Under the pieces are notes generated by a model that did not search any database, was not told where the DNA came from, and worked only from the letters and a program-made list of their open reading frames with translations. A stretch of 28,242 nucleotides of DNA from Faeciplasma gallinarum (GTDB taxonomy: Bacteria; Bacillota; Clostridia; Oscillospirales; Ruminococcaceae). Below, piece after piece: positions 7,318 through 15,511 of this stretch. Both the position numbers and the translations under genes were made by a program. Every line of letters begins with the position of its first letter. Position 1 is the first letter of the stretch. The DNA lies in NCBI GenBank assembly GCA_018711085.1, contig DVIR01000072.1, forward strand, positions 1 to 28,242, written 5' to 3'.

Positions 7318-8409
7318 TTAAAAACTTATCCTCTGCTCCGTTTCCTTATCAAAAAGCAGCACTTTCTCAGGCCTTAAATCAAAGGCTATGCTGCCTGAAG
7401 AGGCATCGACCTTGCTGTCGGAGCTGACTATTGCGCGCACCGACTGCGATGTGCATGATGGGTTGCGGCATATCACGCTCTTATCCCTTCCCATGACCTC
7501 TACGCCGGAAAGCTCGCATCTAAGCCTTCCCTGCGGGTTGACTACATAACCCTCGGGACGTATTCCGACGTATACCTCTTTGTCCTCCGTCACCGGCAAA
7601 TCAAGCACGCAGTCGGAGCCGATATACAGCTTTCCGCCGCTTATCCTTGCGTTATACACGCCTATAGGAGGCGTTCCTAAAAACTTTGCGACAAACAGGT
7701 TCACCGGACTGTCATACACGTCCTGGGGCTTTCCCACCTGCTGAACGACGCCCTGCTTCATGACAACGATTATGTCCGATATGCTCATGGCTTCTTCCTG
7801 GTCGTGCGTCACGAAAACGGTGGTTATGCCTGTCTTTTGCTGTATGCGGCGGATTTCCTCTCTTGTTTGAAGTCTGAGCCTTGCGTCAAGGTTTGAAAGC
7901 GGCTCGTCGAGGAGCAAGACCTTAGGCATCTTCACCATTGCACGCGCTATTGCAACTCTTTGCTGTTGTCCGCCGGAAAGCTCGCCCGGCTTTCTGTCCA
8001 TAAGCTCCTGTATCTGAACAAGCTCCGCCGCCTCTTTAACCCTTGCGTCCAACTCACTCTTTGAGAGTTTGTCCTTGCCCTTGAGGTTTTGCAGCGGGAA
8101 CATTATGTTCTGCCTTACCGTCAGATGAGGGTAGAGCGCATAGTTTTGGAACACAACGCCGACGCCTCTTATCTCGGGAGGGAGCTTTGTCACATCCTCA
8201 TCGCCGAAAAATATGCTTCCCGAGGTCGGCTTTTGCAAGCCGCATATCATAAACAAAGTGGTGCTCTTTCCGCATCCCGACGGGCCGAGCAAGCCGACAA
8301 GCTTGCCGTCCGGTATCTGAAGCGTCAGGTCGCTCACCGCAACTACTTCCTTGGCGTTCCTGCCGCTGCCGGGAAACTTCTTCGTCAAATTTTTTAGCGT
8401 AACCTTCAT
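7318..8409 (-). CDS. Sugar ABC importer ATPase, UgpC/MsmK/MalK type
   Basis: A 363-residue cytoplasmic ATPase that powers the two permeases. From the chosen ATG: Walker A GPSGCGKST (42-50), Q-loop Gln 88, signature LSGGQ (144-148), Walker B VLLLDEP (164-170) and switch His 202. A C-terminal TOBE-type regulatory domain follows from about 245, with VGIRPEG (281-287) typical of MalK-like proteins. All catalytic residues are present. The frame stays open for 61 more codons upstream, but the ATG at 8409 has CAGG eight bases before it and gives the usual family length, while the extension has no family resemblance. Such ATPases often serve several sugar importers. It is the first gene of the operon. 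Confidence 0.95.
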   Translation of the reverse strand: MKVTLKNLTKKFPGSGRNAKEVVAVSDLTLQIPDGKLVGLLGPSGCGKSTTLFMICGLQKPTSGSIFFGDEDVTKLPPEIRGVGVVFQNYALYPHLTVRQNIMFPLQNLKGKDKLSKSELDARVKEAAELVQIQELMDRKPGELSGGQQQRVAIARAMVKMPKVLLLDEPLSNLDARLRLQTREEIRRIQQKTGITTVFVTHDQEEAMSISDIIVVMKQGVVQQVGKPQDVYDSPVNLFVAKFLGTPPIGVYNARISGGKLYIGSDCVLDLPVTEDKEVYVGIRPEGYVVNPQGRLRCELSGVEVMGRDKSVICRNPSCTSQSVRAIVSSDSKVDASSGSIAFDLRPEKVLLFDKETEQRISF

Positions 8410-8547
8410 CTGAAAAACCTGTCCTTCATATATTTCCGCCCGCTCATGAGTCATGTGCTCATATACGCTGCTCTTAAATGCCGCCTGCGAACGCCGCTTA
8501 TAAGCATTTATGCTTTTGGGCGTTATCCCAAGCGTTATATCTATATA

Positions 8548-8576
8548 ATTATAGCTTAGTTTTTTATAGTTTACAA
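8548..8576 (-). promoter_or_regulatory. Promoter of the ABC importer operon
   Basis: On the minus strand, -35 TTGTAA (8571-8576) is separated by 17 bases from a perfect -10 TATAAT (8548-8553). Transcription would start near 8541 and cover ATPase, both permeases and the binding protein. Confidence 0.75.
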
Positions 8577-8801
8577 GGCTGAAATAATACATTTACTATC
8601 GTATGAACAATTTTTTTATAGTAAAAATGCACACTGTGTTCTAAATCAATTCGCCTTAGTCTTAAAACGGTCCCTTTAATGTATATTTATTTGATTGATT
8701 TTTTCTCCGTTAAGATTCATAAAAAACAAGCCCGTATATTGGTCAAAGTGCAGATTCTTCGATGTTATCGTGATTATGCACATATTCTTTTAGATTTTAT
8801 A

Positions 8802-8830
8802 TTGCAATTATGCATTTCATATGATAATAT
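8802..8830 (+). promoter_or_regulatory. Promoter of the surface protein gene
   Basis: -35 TTGCAA (8802-8807), a 17-base spacer, and -10 TAATAT (8825-8830). The implied leader is about 65 bases and ends in a strong ribosome binding site, GAGGAGAGG. Confidence 0.6.
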
Positions 8831-8901
8831 TAACTTATGAACATTGATTCAAGAGGCAGTTTATTTGCCCCGCATAAAATGCAGATTGAGGAGAGGATTA
8901 C

Positions 8902-9930
8902 ATGAAACTAAAGAAAATAATTTCAGTGCTCACGGCAGTTGTAATGGTGCTTGCTTTGTCGGCGACGGCGTTTGCCGACGACATAATGACGCGCATTCCG
9001 CTCACGCAGGATAACCAGGGCAGTTTCGGAACCGACACTACATACACCGAAACCGGCTTCAGTGTAGCGGACGGACAGCAGGCGTCCTTCAAGCTGCCGC
9101 AGTCGTATGCCATAGGTGAGACGCTTTTGGTTCACATAAAAGGCTCGGCCGAGTCAAACTTCAGAATATTCCTTGTGAAAAACGGCTGGGACAGAGCGTC
9201 AAACATAGTTACGCTCAGTGACGACGGAGTTGTGCCCGGCTACACCGGCGGCGAGTTCGACATTTACATCACGTTTGTGGTTGAGGATGCGGAGTCAAAG
9301 GGCGTAGACGTTGCAAACGAGATAAACTTTAAAGGTCCCACGTACGACACCAACCTTGTAAACCTCAGCGTTGAGGTGTGCGAGATTTTTGTCGGCGACG
9401 TTGAGGCATACAAGGCTGCCGGCGGAACCGCATGCGCAATAGTCGGCCACACGATAACGGAGTACGTATCAAACAACGACGCTACGTGTGAAGAGGACGG
9501 AACAAAGACCGGAACATGCTCGGTGTGCGGCGCTACGGAAACGATTGTCGATGAAGGCTCTGCGCTCGGACACAGCTTCGGAGAGTATGTATCGAACAAC
9601 GACGCCACATGTGAAGAGGACGGAACAAAGACTGCAACCTGCTCGGTATGCGGCGAAACAGACACTGTAGTTGATGAAGGAACGGCGCTCGGACACAACT
9701 ATGTTGACGGCGTATGCACAAACTGCGGAGAGGCCGACCCCGCAACGGTAGAGGAAGAGGCTCCCGCTGAGGATGCATCCTCGTCTACATCTTCATCGTC
9801 AAGCTCTGCTGCGACCGTGGTAATAATAGTCACCGTTGTCGTAGTAGTTGCGATAATAGTGATTGTAATAGTTGTAATTGCTAAGAGCAGCAAGGGCAAG
9901 AAGAACGGCGCAGACAGCAAGAAGAAATAA
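8902..9930 (+). CDS. Membrane-anchored surface protein with Cys-rich repeats
   Basis: This 342-residue protein has a signal peptide cleaved near residue 25 (ATAFA|DD). Residues about 30-170 look like a beta-sandwich, which could bind a glycan; this is inference from strand pattern only. Two 41-residue repeats follow (187-227 and 228-268), each with one Cys in NNDATCEEDGT and a TCSVCG pair. A third short piece, VCTNCGEAD, resembles a zinc-ribbon half. A Ser/Glu-rich linker (283-303), a membrane helix (about 304-327) and a basic Lys-rich tail complete it. The architecture fits a protein displayed on the outside and anchored by its C-terminus. Similar Cys-rich repeats occur in Clostridia surface proteins, but I cannot name a function. 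The start is fixed by a strong ribosome binding site. It is divergent from the sugar importer, suggesting a related role. Confidence 0.88.
   Translation: MKLKKIISVLTAVVMVLALSATAFADDIMTRIPLTQDNQGSFGTDTTYTETGFSVADGQQASFKLPQSYAIGETLLVHIKGSAESNFRIFLVKNGWDRASNIVTLSDDGVVPGYTGGEFDIYITFVVEDAESKGVDVANEINFKGPTYDTNLVNLSVEVCEIFVGDVEAYKAAGGTACAIVGHTITEYVSNNDATCEEDGTKTGTCSVCGATETIVDEGSALGHSFGEYVSNNDATCEEDGTKTATCSVCGETDTVVDEGTALGHNYVDGVCTNCGEADPATVEEEAPAEDASSSTSSSSSSAATVVIIVTVVVVVAIIVIVIVVIAKSSKGKKNGADSKKK
9460..9705 (+). repeat. Two 123-bp coding repeats in the surface protein
   Basis: Bases 9460-9582 and 9583-9705 encode two nearly identical 41-residue units in direct tandem. Differences are few (for example GTCSVCGAT against ATCSVCGET), so the duplication looks recent or kept similar by recombination. 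Copy number may vary between strains. Confidence 0.9.
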
Positions 9931-9981
9931 GATATAGATTTGTTCTCGCTTTTGCGATTTTTTCTCCAATGCTTTTTAAGC

Positions 9982-10020
9982 GAAATCACCCTCGGATGAC
10001 ATTCCGAGGGTGATTTCTTT
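9982..10020. terminator. Terminator between converging genes
   Basis: A perfect 14-bp stem, GAAATCACCCTCGG (9982-9995) with CCGAGGGTGATTTC (10004-10017) and an eight-base loop, is followed by TTT on the plus strand. It follows the surface protein by 51 bases and could also stop transcripts from the phosphoribosyltransferase operon arriving from the right. Confidence 0.85.
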
Positions 10021-10070
10021 ATGCGCTCAGCACATGTGACTGCGTGTGTGGTGCTTTTTAAATTCGGCGG

Positions 10071-10616
10071 TCACTTATATATCAGCGGGAGCTTTTCAAG
10101 GTATATTATATCCTTTCTCTCTGCCGCGTCGCCCTCGGCAAGCACCGCGCACTTTGCCGCAATGTTGCCGCAGGCGTAATCCACAAGCTTTACAAGCGCC
10201 GAAAGCGACTCGCCGGTTGATATGACGTCGTCAGCAATCAGAACTCTTTTGCCGCGGATGTAGTCCGCCTCGTTTTTGTCAAGCCAGAGCTTTTGCTCGG
10301 CTGCCGTCGTTATAGACCTCACGTCTACGCCGACGGGGTCGCGCATATAAAGCTTAGGCATTTTTCTTGCCACGATGTAGCGCATGCCGCCGCCGGTCTG
10401 CCTTGCCATCTCATATGCAAGCGGAATTCCCTTTGATTCCGCCGTGACTATGACGTCAAACTGCGGAACCTTTTTCAAAAGCTCCTTAGCGCATGCAACG
10501 GTAAGCTCCACATCGGAAAACATGACGAATGCGGCTATATCATATTTATCGTTGCAATAGCATATGGGGAGCTGCCTTGTCAATCCGGCGACATGGAGTG
10601 TGTAATAGCTGCTCAT
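10071..10616 (-). CDS. Purine phosphoribosyltransferase, Apt-like
   Basis: A 181-residue type I phosphoribosyltransferase that would join a purine base to PRPP, most likely adenine to give AMP. The PRPP-binding loop VLIADDVISTGES is at 125-137, with the paired acids D129 and D130. An upstream base-side segment (VTAESKGIPLAYEMA) and VARKMPKLYM also resemble the Apt/archaeal HGPRTase-like group. Base choice cannot be decided from sequence, so I give no symbol. The frame extends upstream over the HIT gene, but the ATG at 10616 has AGGTG five bases ahead and matches family length. It starts 19 bases after the HIT gene, so the two are co-transcribed with alaS. Confidence 0.85.
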   Translation of the reverse strand: MSSYYTLHVAGLTRQLPICYCNDKYDIAAFVMFSDVELTVACAKELLKKVPQFDVIVTAESKGIPLAYEMARQTGGGMRYIVARKMPKLYMRDPVGVDVRSITTAAEQKLWLDKNEADYIRGKRVLIADDVISTGESLSALVKLVDYACGNIAAKCAVLAEGDAAERKDIIYLEKLPLIYK

Positions 10617-10635
10617 CTTATCACCTGCCGGCTTA

Positions 10636-10974
10636 TCACGGCCAGTTGAGCTTTGTGCCGCCGATGACGTGGAAGTGAAGATGGAACACGGTCTGTCCGG
10701 CGTCTGCGCCGCAGTTTGAAACAACCCTGAATCCGTTCTTATCCAGTCCCTTTTCGGCCGTAACCTTTGCAATTGCCTCAAATATCTTTGAAATCACTTC
10801 GGAGTTGGCGGGGGTGATCTCGCTTACGCCCGAAATGTGCTCCTTGGGTATGAACAGAATATGCACAGGCGCAACGGGATTTATGTCCTCAAATGCGTAC
10901 ACATACTCGTCCTCATACACCTTTTTTGACGGCACGTCACCGCTCACTATTTTGCAAAACAAACAATCAGACAT
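10636..10974 (-). CDS. hinT: HIT-family purine nucleoside phosphoramidase
   Basis: A complete 112-residue HIT protein. The histidine triad HLHFH lies at 98-102, with the catalytic His at 100 by family logic. Cys 4 and Cys 7 (SDCLFCKI) match the zinc pair of many bacterial members. HinT-type enzymes hydrolyse AMP-lysine and aminoacyl-adenylates made by aminoacyl-tRNA synthetases. A GGAAG site lies eight bases before the ATG. It lies 31 bases after alaS with no terminator between, which fits that biochemistry unusually well. Confidence 0.95.
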   Translation of the reverse strand: MSDCLFCKIVSGDVPSKKVYEDEYVYAFEDINPVAPVHILFIPKEHISGVSEITPANSEVISKIFEAIAKVTAEKGLDKNGFRVVSNCGADAGQTVFHLHFHVIGGTKLNWP

Positions 10975-11005
10975 TTTTACATCTTCCTTTCCCGCAAAGG
11001 CAAAC

Positions 11006-13663
11006 TCACTTTGCGCTGTTATTTAAAAATTCGGTCAGAATTTCATCCGCCTGTGAAAGGGCGTAGTTGAGCTTTGATATATCCTTAACGCCTGCCATTG
11101 CGCTGTCTGGTCGTCCTCCGCCCTTTCCGTCGGCAAGCGCGGCTATCCTTGAGACAAGCTTTCCTGCCAAAGCTCCCTTTGCAACAGCTTCGCTGCCGCA
11201 TGCCACGGCGATATTTCCGACGCCGTCATTTACGCCGGCTATGACCGCAACGGAGTTCGGCATCTTGTTTCTGACTGCCTCAGCCATCTTTCTTATCTCA
11301 TCCGGCTTTGTGTTTTTGACGAGCGAAACCATCAGCTTCACGCCGCATATATCTCTGCTTCCCGCCAAAAGTTCCGAAGAGCGAAGGTCAGCAATCGCCT
11401 CGGACAGGATTTTTGACTGTCTTTCGTATGCTTTCAGTTCTTCGCTTACAGCCTTGCACCTTGTGACAAGCTCAGATGTGTTGGCAAGCTTGAGCGCGTG
11501 AGACGCCTCGGAAATGGTGTCAAGGCATCTGTGGCAATAGTCGAGCACTCCCCATCCGGTCACGGCTTCTATACGTCTTACGCCTGCCGCAACGGACGAT
11601 TCGCTCACTATCTTGAATAGTCCCGCCTTTGATGTGTTGTCAAGGTGCGTGCCTCCGCAAAATTCTATAGATGTATCGCCCATGCTCACGACTCTTACCA
11701 CGTCGCCGTACTTTTCTCCGAACAGCGCCATTGCGCCGAGTTTTTTAGCCTCGTTAATCGGCATTTCACGCGTAACCACGTCTATTCCGCGGAGAATATA
11801 CTCATTTACAAGCTTCTCTGTGTCGTGCAGCTCGGAAGGAGTCATCGCCGAGAAGTGAGAAAAGTCAAATCTGAGTCTGTCAGCCGTGACAAGCTGTCCC
11901 GCCTGGTGAACATGCTCGCCCAAAACATGTCTGAGCGCCGCCTGCAAAAGATGCGCGCAGGAGTGGTTTCTCATTATAGCCATTCTGTTTTGAGCGTCAA
12001 CCTCAAACTTTGCGGTCTCGCCCACCGTAACCGCGCCCTCAATCACCTTGACCTTGTGGGCAACCTTGCCCGCAACGGCCTTTTGAGTGTCGATTACGCG
12101 GCATTTACCGGTGCTTGTGGTTATATATCCGATGTCGCCGACCTGTCCGCCGCTCTCGGCATAAAACGGAGTGGTATCGGAAACTATATACACCTCGTCG
12201 CCCGCTCCGGCGGCGTCTATAAGCTCGTCGTCGGTTGCGATGTAGTCTATTTTAGCCTCGCACTCAAGCGTATCGTAGCCGACAAACTTGGTGGAGTACT
12301 CACGTCTTATTTTATGGAACACGGTTTCATCTGCGCCCATATACTTCGAGCCGCCTCTTGCGGCACGTGCGGTTTCCTTCTGAACCTCAAGCGCCTGCTT
12401 ATAGCCTTCCTCGTCGCACTCAAGGCCTTTTTCGGCGAGTATCTCCTTAGTCAAATCTATCGGGAAGCCGTAGGTATCGGAGAGCGCAAAGCACTTCTTG
12501 CCGTCGAGAACCTTCTCGCCTGATGCGCAAAGCTCATCTATATAGCCGTTTAAGATGACCATTCCGCGGTCGATTGTATCGTTAAAGTTCTTCTCCTCGT
12601 TAGTCAAAAGCTTTACGATGTAGTCGTACTTTTCTTCAAGCTCGCTGTACTCGCACTTTGAGCAATCGACAACCGTCCTGACAAGGTCTTTTAAGAACAA
12701 GCCGTTGATACCCAGAAGCTTTCCGTGCCTTACAGCTCTTCTTAAAAGGCGGCGCATGACGTATCCCCTGCCCTCGTTTGAAGGGAGAACGCCGTCTGAC
12801 GCCATGAATGTGACGGTTCTTATATGGTCGGTGATAACTCTTATGGAGACGTCCTTTTTGTACTCCTTGCCGTACTCGCAGCCCGCTATGCGGCATATGT
12901 GATCCCTTATTGCCTTGATGGTATCGACATCAAAGATCGAATCTACGCCCTGCATCATGGCGGCAAGTCTTTCAAGTCCCATGCCGGTATCTATGTTCTT
13001 CTGAGCGAGGGGGGTATACGTTCCGTCCTCGTGGCGCTCAAACTGCGTGAACACAAGGTTCCAAAACTCCATATACCTGTCGCAGTCGCATCCTACGCCG
13101 CATGTCGGCTTGCCGCAGCCGTATTCCTCGCCGCGGTCAAAGTATATTTCGGAGCAGGGTCCGCAAGGTCCGTCAACTCCTGCCTCCCAGAAGTTATCCT
13201 CCTTGCCCATGCGGTAAATGCGATCCATAGGCAGTCCGACTTCCTCATGCCATATTCTTTCCGCCTCGTCGTCGTCCTGATAAACCGTGACGTAAAGTCT
13301 GTCCTCGGGAATCTCAAGCACCTTGGTTATATACTCCCACGCCCAGGTGATAGCTTCTTTTTTGAAGTAATCGCCGAACGAGAAGTTGCCCAGCATCTCA
13401 AAGAAAGTGCCGTGGCGTGCCGTTTTTCCGACGTTCTCGATATCGTTTGTTCTTATGCACTTTTGGCAGGTGGTCATTCTCGTCCTCGGGGGAACCTCCT
13501 GCTTTGTAAAGTACGGCTTCAGCGGAGCCATTCCTGCGTTTATGAGAAGCAGGCTGTTGTCGTTTTGGGGTACGAGGGGAAAGCTCTTATGTCTTAAACA
13601 GCCCTTTGACTCAAAGAACTGCAAAAAGCTTTCTCTTAACTCGTTTACTCCTGTCCATTTCAT
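11006..13663 (-). CDS. alaS: Alanyl-tRNA synthetase
   Basis: This 885-residue class II synthetase charges tRNA-Ala and edits mischarged Ser and Gly. The N-terminal catalytic core has the motif 2 region TRMTTCQKCIRTNDIENVG and the extended RHGTFFEMLGNFSFGDYF stretch. The tRNA-binding part is followed by the editing domain with HSCAH (567-571) and CGGTH (669-673), the four zinc or editing ligands. The C-terminal DHHA1 domain carries GGGRPDSAMAG (848-858). Nothing is missing. The usual HSATH reads HSCAH, which keeps both His. The start follows an AAAGGA site. It is the first gene of an operon with the HIT hydrolase and the phosphoribosyltransferase, and its leader is a T-box riboswitch, so uncharged tRNA-Ala should raise expression. 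Confidence 0.98.
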   Translation of the reverse strand: MKWTGVNELRESFLQFFESKGCLRHKSFPLVPQNDNSLLLINAGMAPLKPYFTKQEVPPRTRMTTCQKCIRTNDIENVGKTARHGTFFEMLGNFSFGDYFKKEAITWAWEYITKVLEIPEDRLYVTVYQDDDEAERIWHEEVGLPMDRIYRMGKEDNFWEAGVDGPCGPCSEIYFDRGEEYGCGKPTCGVGCDCDRYMEFWNLVFTQFERHEDGTYTPLAQKNIDTGMGLERLAAMMQGVDSIFDVDTIKAIRDHICRIAGCEYGKEYKKDVSIRVITDHIRTVTFMASDGVLPSNEGRGYVMRRLLRRAVRHGKLLGINGLFLKDLVRTVVDCSKCEYSELEEKYDYIVKLLTNEEKNFNDTIDRGMVILNGYIDELCASGEKVLDGKKCFALSDTYGFPIDLTKEILAEKGLECDEEGYKQALEVQKETARAARGGSKYMGADETVFHKIRREYSTKFVGYDTLECEAKIDYIATDDELIDAAGAGDEVYIVSDTTPFYAESGGQVGDIGYITTSTGKCRVIDTQKAVAGKVAHKVKVIEGAVTVGETAKFEVDAQNRMAIMRNHSCAHLLQAALRHVLGEHVHQAGQLVTADRLRFDFSHFSAMTPSELHDTEKLVNEYILRGIDVVTREMPINEAKKLGAMALFGEKYGDVVRVVSMGDTSIEFCGGTHLDNTSKAGLFKIVSESSVAAGVRRIEAVTGWGVLDYCHRCLDTISEASHALKLANTSELVTRCKAVSEELKAYERQSKILSEAIADLRSSELLAGSRDICGVKLMVSLVKNTKPDEIRKMAEAVRNKMPNSVAVIAGVNDGVGNIAVACGSEAVAKGALAGKLVSRIAALADGKGGGRPDSAMAGVKDISKLNYALSQADEILTEFLNNSAK

Positions 13664-13749
13664 CTTATTACCATTCCTTTCGCACGGCGCTCAGTCCGCG
13701 CCACATGTGTTTTTTCTGCCGCGCACAGCCGGTGGCAAAGCGCATCACG

Positions 13750-13792
13750 CCTTTAAAACAAATATACCCCGCCCCAAAACATGGGGCGAGGT
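13750..13792 (-). terminator. T-box-controlled terminator of alaS
   Basis: ACCTCGCCCCA (13782-13792) pairs with TGGGGCGGGGT (13766-13776), with one G-U pair, and a U-rich stretch ATATTTGTTTT follows. The 3' T-box sequence just upstream would pair with its 5' arm in the anti-terminator form. Confidence 0.9.
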
Positions 13793-13970
13793 AATCGCTG
13801 TACCACCCAATTTTATCTTTTGATAAAGACCTTTTAAGGCTATAACGCGCCAATCCGCCGCGGTTTTCCGCGAGGCTCGGGGGTAGCACCTGCCTATTGT
13901 CCGGGGCTTTCACCTTCCGCCCGTTCTCTATGGGACACATCGCGCAGTCATTCCCGTCATCGCCGTTCAG
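13766..13970 (-). promoter_or_regulatory. T-box riboswitch for alaS (tRNA-Ala sensing)
   Basis: On the minus strand the leader has the T-box motif TGGGTGGTACAGCG (13796-13809), whose bulge reads the acceptor end of uncharged tRNA. Upstream a Stem I region contains GGAAGGTGAAAGCC and a likely specifier codon GCT followed by A (13885-13887), matching alanine. A terminator hairpin follows. The element explains bases 13766-13970; only about 100 more bases lie before the alaS ATG. An open frame over this region is a shadow. Confidence 0.93.
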
Positions 13971-13976
13971 AAAACA

Positions 13977-14005
13977 ATTATATGCGATAAAAGTGTGGTT
14001 GTCAA
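13977..14005 (-). promoter_or_regulatory. Consensus promoter of the alaS operon
   Basis: Perfect -35 TTGACA (14000-14005), 17-base spacer, perfect -10 TATAAT (13977-13982) on the minus strand. The -35 lies only six bases from the esterase stop at 14012. Such a strong promoter fits a gene limited later by termination. Confidence 0.92.
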
Positions 14006-14011
14006 CAGTTT

Positions 14012-15442
14012 TTACTTAGCTCTGAACACGTATCTGCAGAAGTTGTAGGTTACGCTCGATATTGCCTTATCGCTGTTGTGGTCTTCGCCGGGTATCTCAT
14101 ACCAGATATGAGTTACGCCGTTTCTTTCCATGATCTCGTGATAGGTCTTGGGGAAGGATCCGACTGTTCCGTCGCTGTCTCCTGCGCCCATCATGATGAG
14201 GTAAGGCATTTCAGTTGTATAGCTCAGTTCATCTTCGGTGAGCTGTCCGGGGTGGTTAAGTGCCCAGTCCTGACCGGGAACAAGTCCGGGTGCAGGGGCG
14301 TCCGCTCCGATGTATCCGAACAGATCGGGGTACATAAAGCCTATTGCAAGTGCCTCACGTCCGCCCATTGAGAATCCGAACACTGCGGTGTTGTCCTTGC
14401 CGGTTGCAGCGGCGTAGTTGCTCTCGATGAAGGGCATCAGGTCGGTGACGAGGTCGTTTATGAAGTTGTCGTATGCCGCGACGTTCTCAAGGGTAATTCC
14501 GTCGCATGCGTCTTTATCCTTGCTTGCAAACATGTACGGGAACACGACTATCATTTCCTCTGCGGAGCCGTCAGCTATCATGTTGCTTATGATTATATGT
14601 GTCTTCCAGCTGTCCATCATGGTGTTCTGATCGCAGTAAATACCATGGAGAACGTAAAGAACGGGGTATTCCTTGTTCTCGTCATAGTTTACGGGCAGAA
14701 GGATGTTTACGGGTCTGTTCTTTCCGACTGTTGTCGAGTAGTAAGTAGTCTTTATCACCTGGCCGACGTTGGAGCTTGAGTTCTTATAGCTCTCGGGGCA
14801 CTCGGGGACGATCTCAACTGTGCTCATAAACTCCTCCGCAAGCTCAAACGAATCCACTTCTTCAGGCTCTTCGACAGGCTCTGTCTGCACAGGCGTTTCC
14901 TCTTCGGTCACGGCGGTGGCCTGTGCGGCAGGCTTTTCAGACTGAAGGTAGTTTCCGCTTACGTAGTACTCTCCGCCCTCAAACTCTATTCTATACCAGC
15001 CGTTTGCACACTGACCGGTTACGTTTACTTCCTCGGCAGCGTCAAGATGTCCGACTCTGTCATACTCTGTTCCGGGGCCTTGTCTTACATTTACGCTCGA
15101 CTTGGCGTACATTGTAGCGCTCATCTCCGTAACCTCAATTGCAGGCTCGGTTTCGGGAGCTACAGTTGCGGTAGCGGCAGTTGTCACGGCCTCCGTCTCG
15201 GGAGCAGCGGTCGTAACCTCGGTGGTTGTCACCTCAGAAGTTGTGACCTCCGGCTCGGTTGTCTCAGGCTCTGTGGTCTCGGGCGCCTCTGTCTCATCCG
15301 GCTCGGTGGTTGTCTCTTCCTCCTCGTCGGGGGCTTCTGTTACCGTTGCATCGGTGGCTTCCGGCTCGTCGTTTTCAACGCCGCATGCACAGAATGAAAC
15401 CGCCATGCAAAGGCAAAGTAAAAGTGCGATAATTTTTTTCAT
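14012..15442 (-). CDS. SH3b-containing CE1-like esterase lipoprotein
   Basis: A 476-residue secreted lipoprotein. The signal peptide ends at FCAC (lipid Cys 20). A long Thr/Glu/Pro-rich linker (about 25-105) follows, then a bacterial SH3 domain (about 109-168; SSVNVRQGPGTEYDRVG and GWYRIEF), which may bind the cell wall. A second linker leads to an alpha/beta-hydrolase esterase of the putative esterase/CE1 family (about 225-476) with PVLYVLHG and nucleophile motif GFSMG (Ser 358), a likely Asp in GAGDSDG (422 or 424) and His 455 in PGEDHN. Known relatives remove acetyl or feruloyl groups from xylan or act as esterase D-like enzymes; the substrate here is not known. It is paralogous to the next upstream gene and probably co-transcribed with it (69-base gap). 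Confidence 0.93.
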   Translation of the reverse strand: MKKIIALLLCLCMAVSFCACGVENDEPEATDATVTEAPDEEEETTTEPDETEAPETTEPETTEPEVTTSEVTTTEVTTAAPETEAVTTAATATVAPETEPAIEVTEMSATMYAKSSVNVRQGPGTEYDRVGHLDAAEEVNVTGQCANGWYRIEFEGGEYYVSGNYLQSEKPAAQATAVTEEETPVQTEPVEEPEEVDSFELAEEFMSTVEIVPECPESYKNSSSNVGQVIKTTYYSTTVGKNRPVNILLPVNYDENKEYPVLYVLHGIYCDQNTMMDSWKTHIIISNMIADGSAEEMIVVFPYMFASKDKDACDGITLENVAAYDNFINDLVTDLMPFIESNYAAATGKDNTAVFGFSMGGREALAIGFMYPDLFGYIGADAPAPGLVPGQDWALNHPGQLTEDELSYTTEMPYLIMMGAGDSDGTVGSFPKTYHEIMERNGVTHIWYEIPGEDHNSDKAISSVTYNFCRYVFRAK

Positions 15443-15511
15443 TTCAAAATCTCCGTAAAATCAATCTTTGTCAGCTGTTCCGGTAAACGCGCTAATAAAT
15501 TGTTCAAATGA

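Larger units (their letters stand above)
8410..8901. other. Divergent intergenic region between the importer operon and the surface protein
   Basis: These 492 bases hold one promoter for each direction and no credible gene. The minus-strand leader of the importer is about 130 bases and has small hairpins (TTGGG with CCCAA, and AAGCAT with ATGCTT around 8495-8535). Bases 8577-8801 are AT-rich with no repeat or RNA gene that I recognise. A shared sugar-responsive operator could lie here, but no clear palindrome marks it. Confidence 0.6.

Noticed and set aside
11645..12523. Long plus-strand open frame opposite alaS
   Set aside because: It is antisense to conserved alaS motifs and has no ribosome binding site or recognisable domain.
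13668..13940. Minus-strand open frame of 90 codons before alaS
   Set aside because: It lies on the T-box leader; the readable T-box sequence, specifier and terminator explain the region.
15102..15458. Plus-strand Ser/Val-rich frame opposite the esterase linker
   Set aside because: Its low-complexity sequence is the complement of the Thr/Glu-rich linker.
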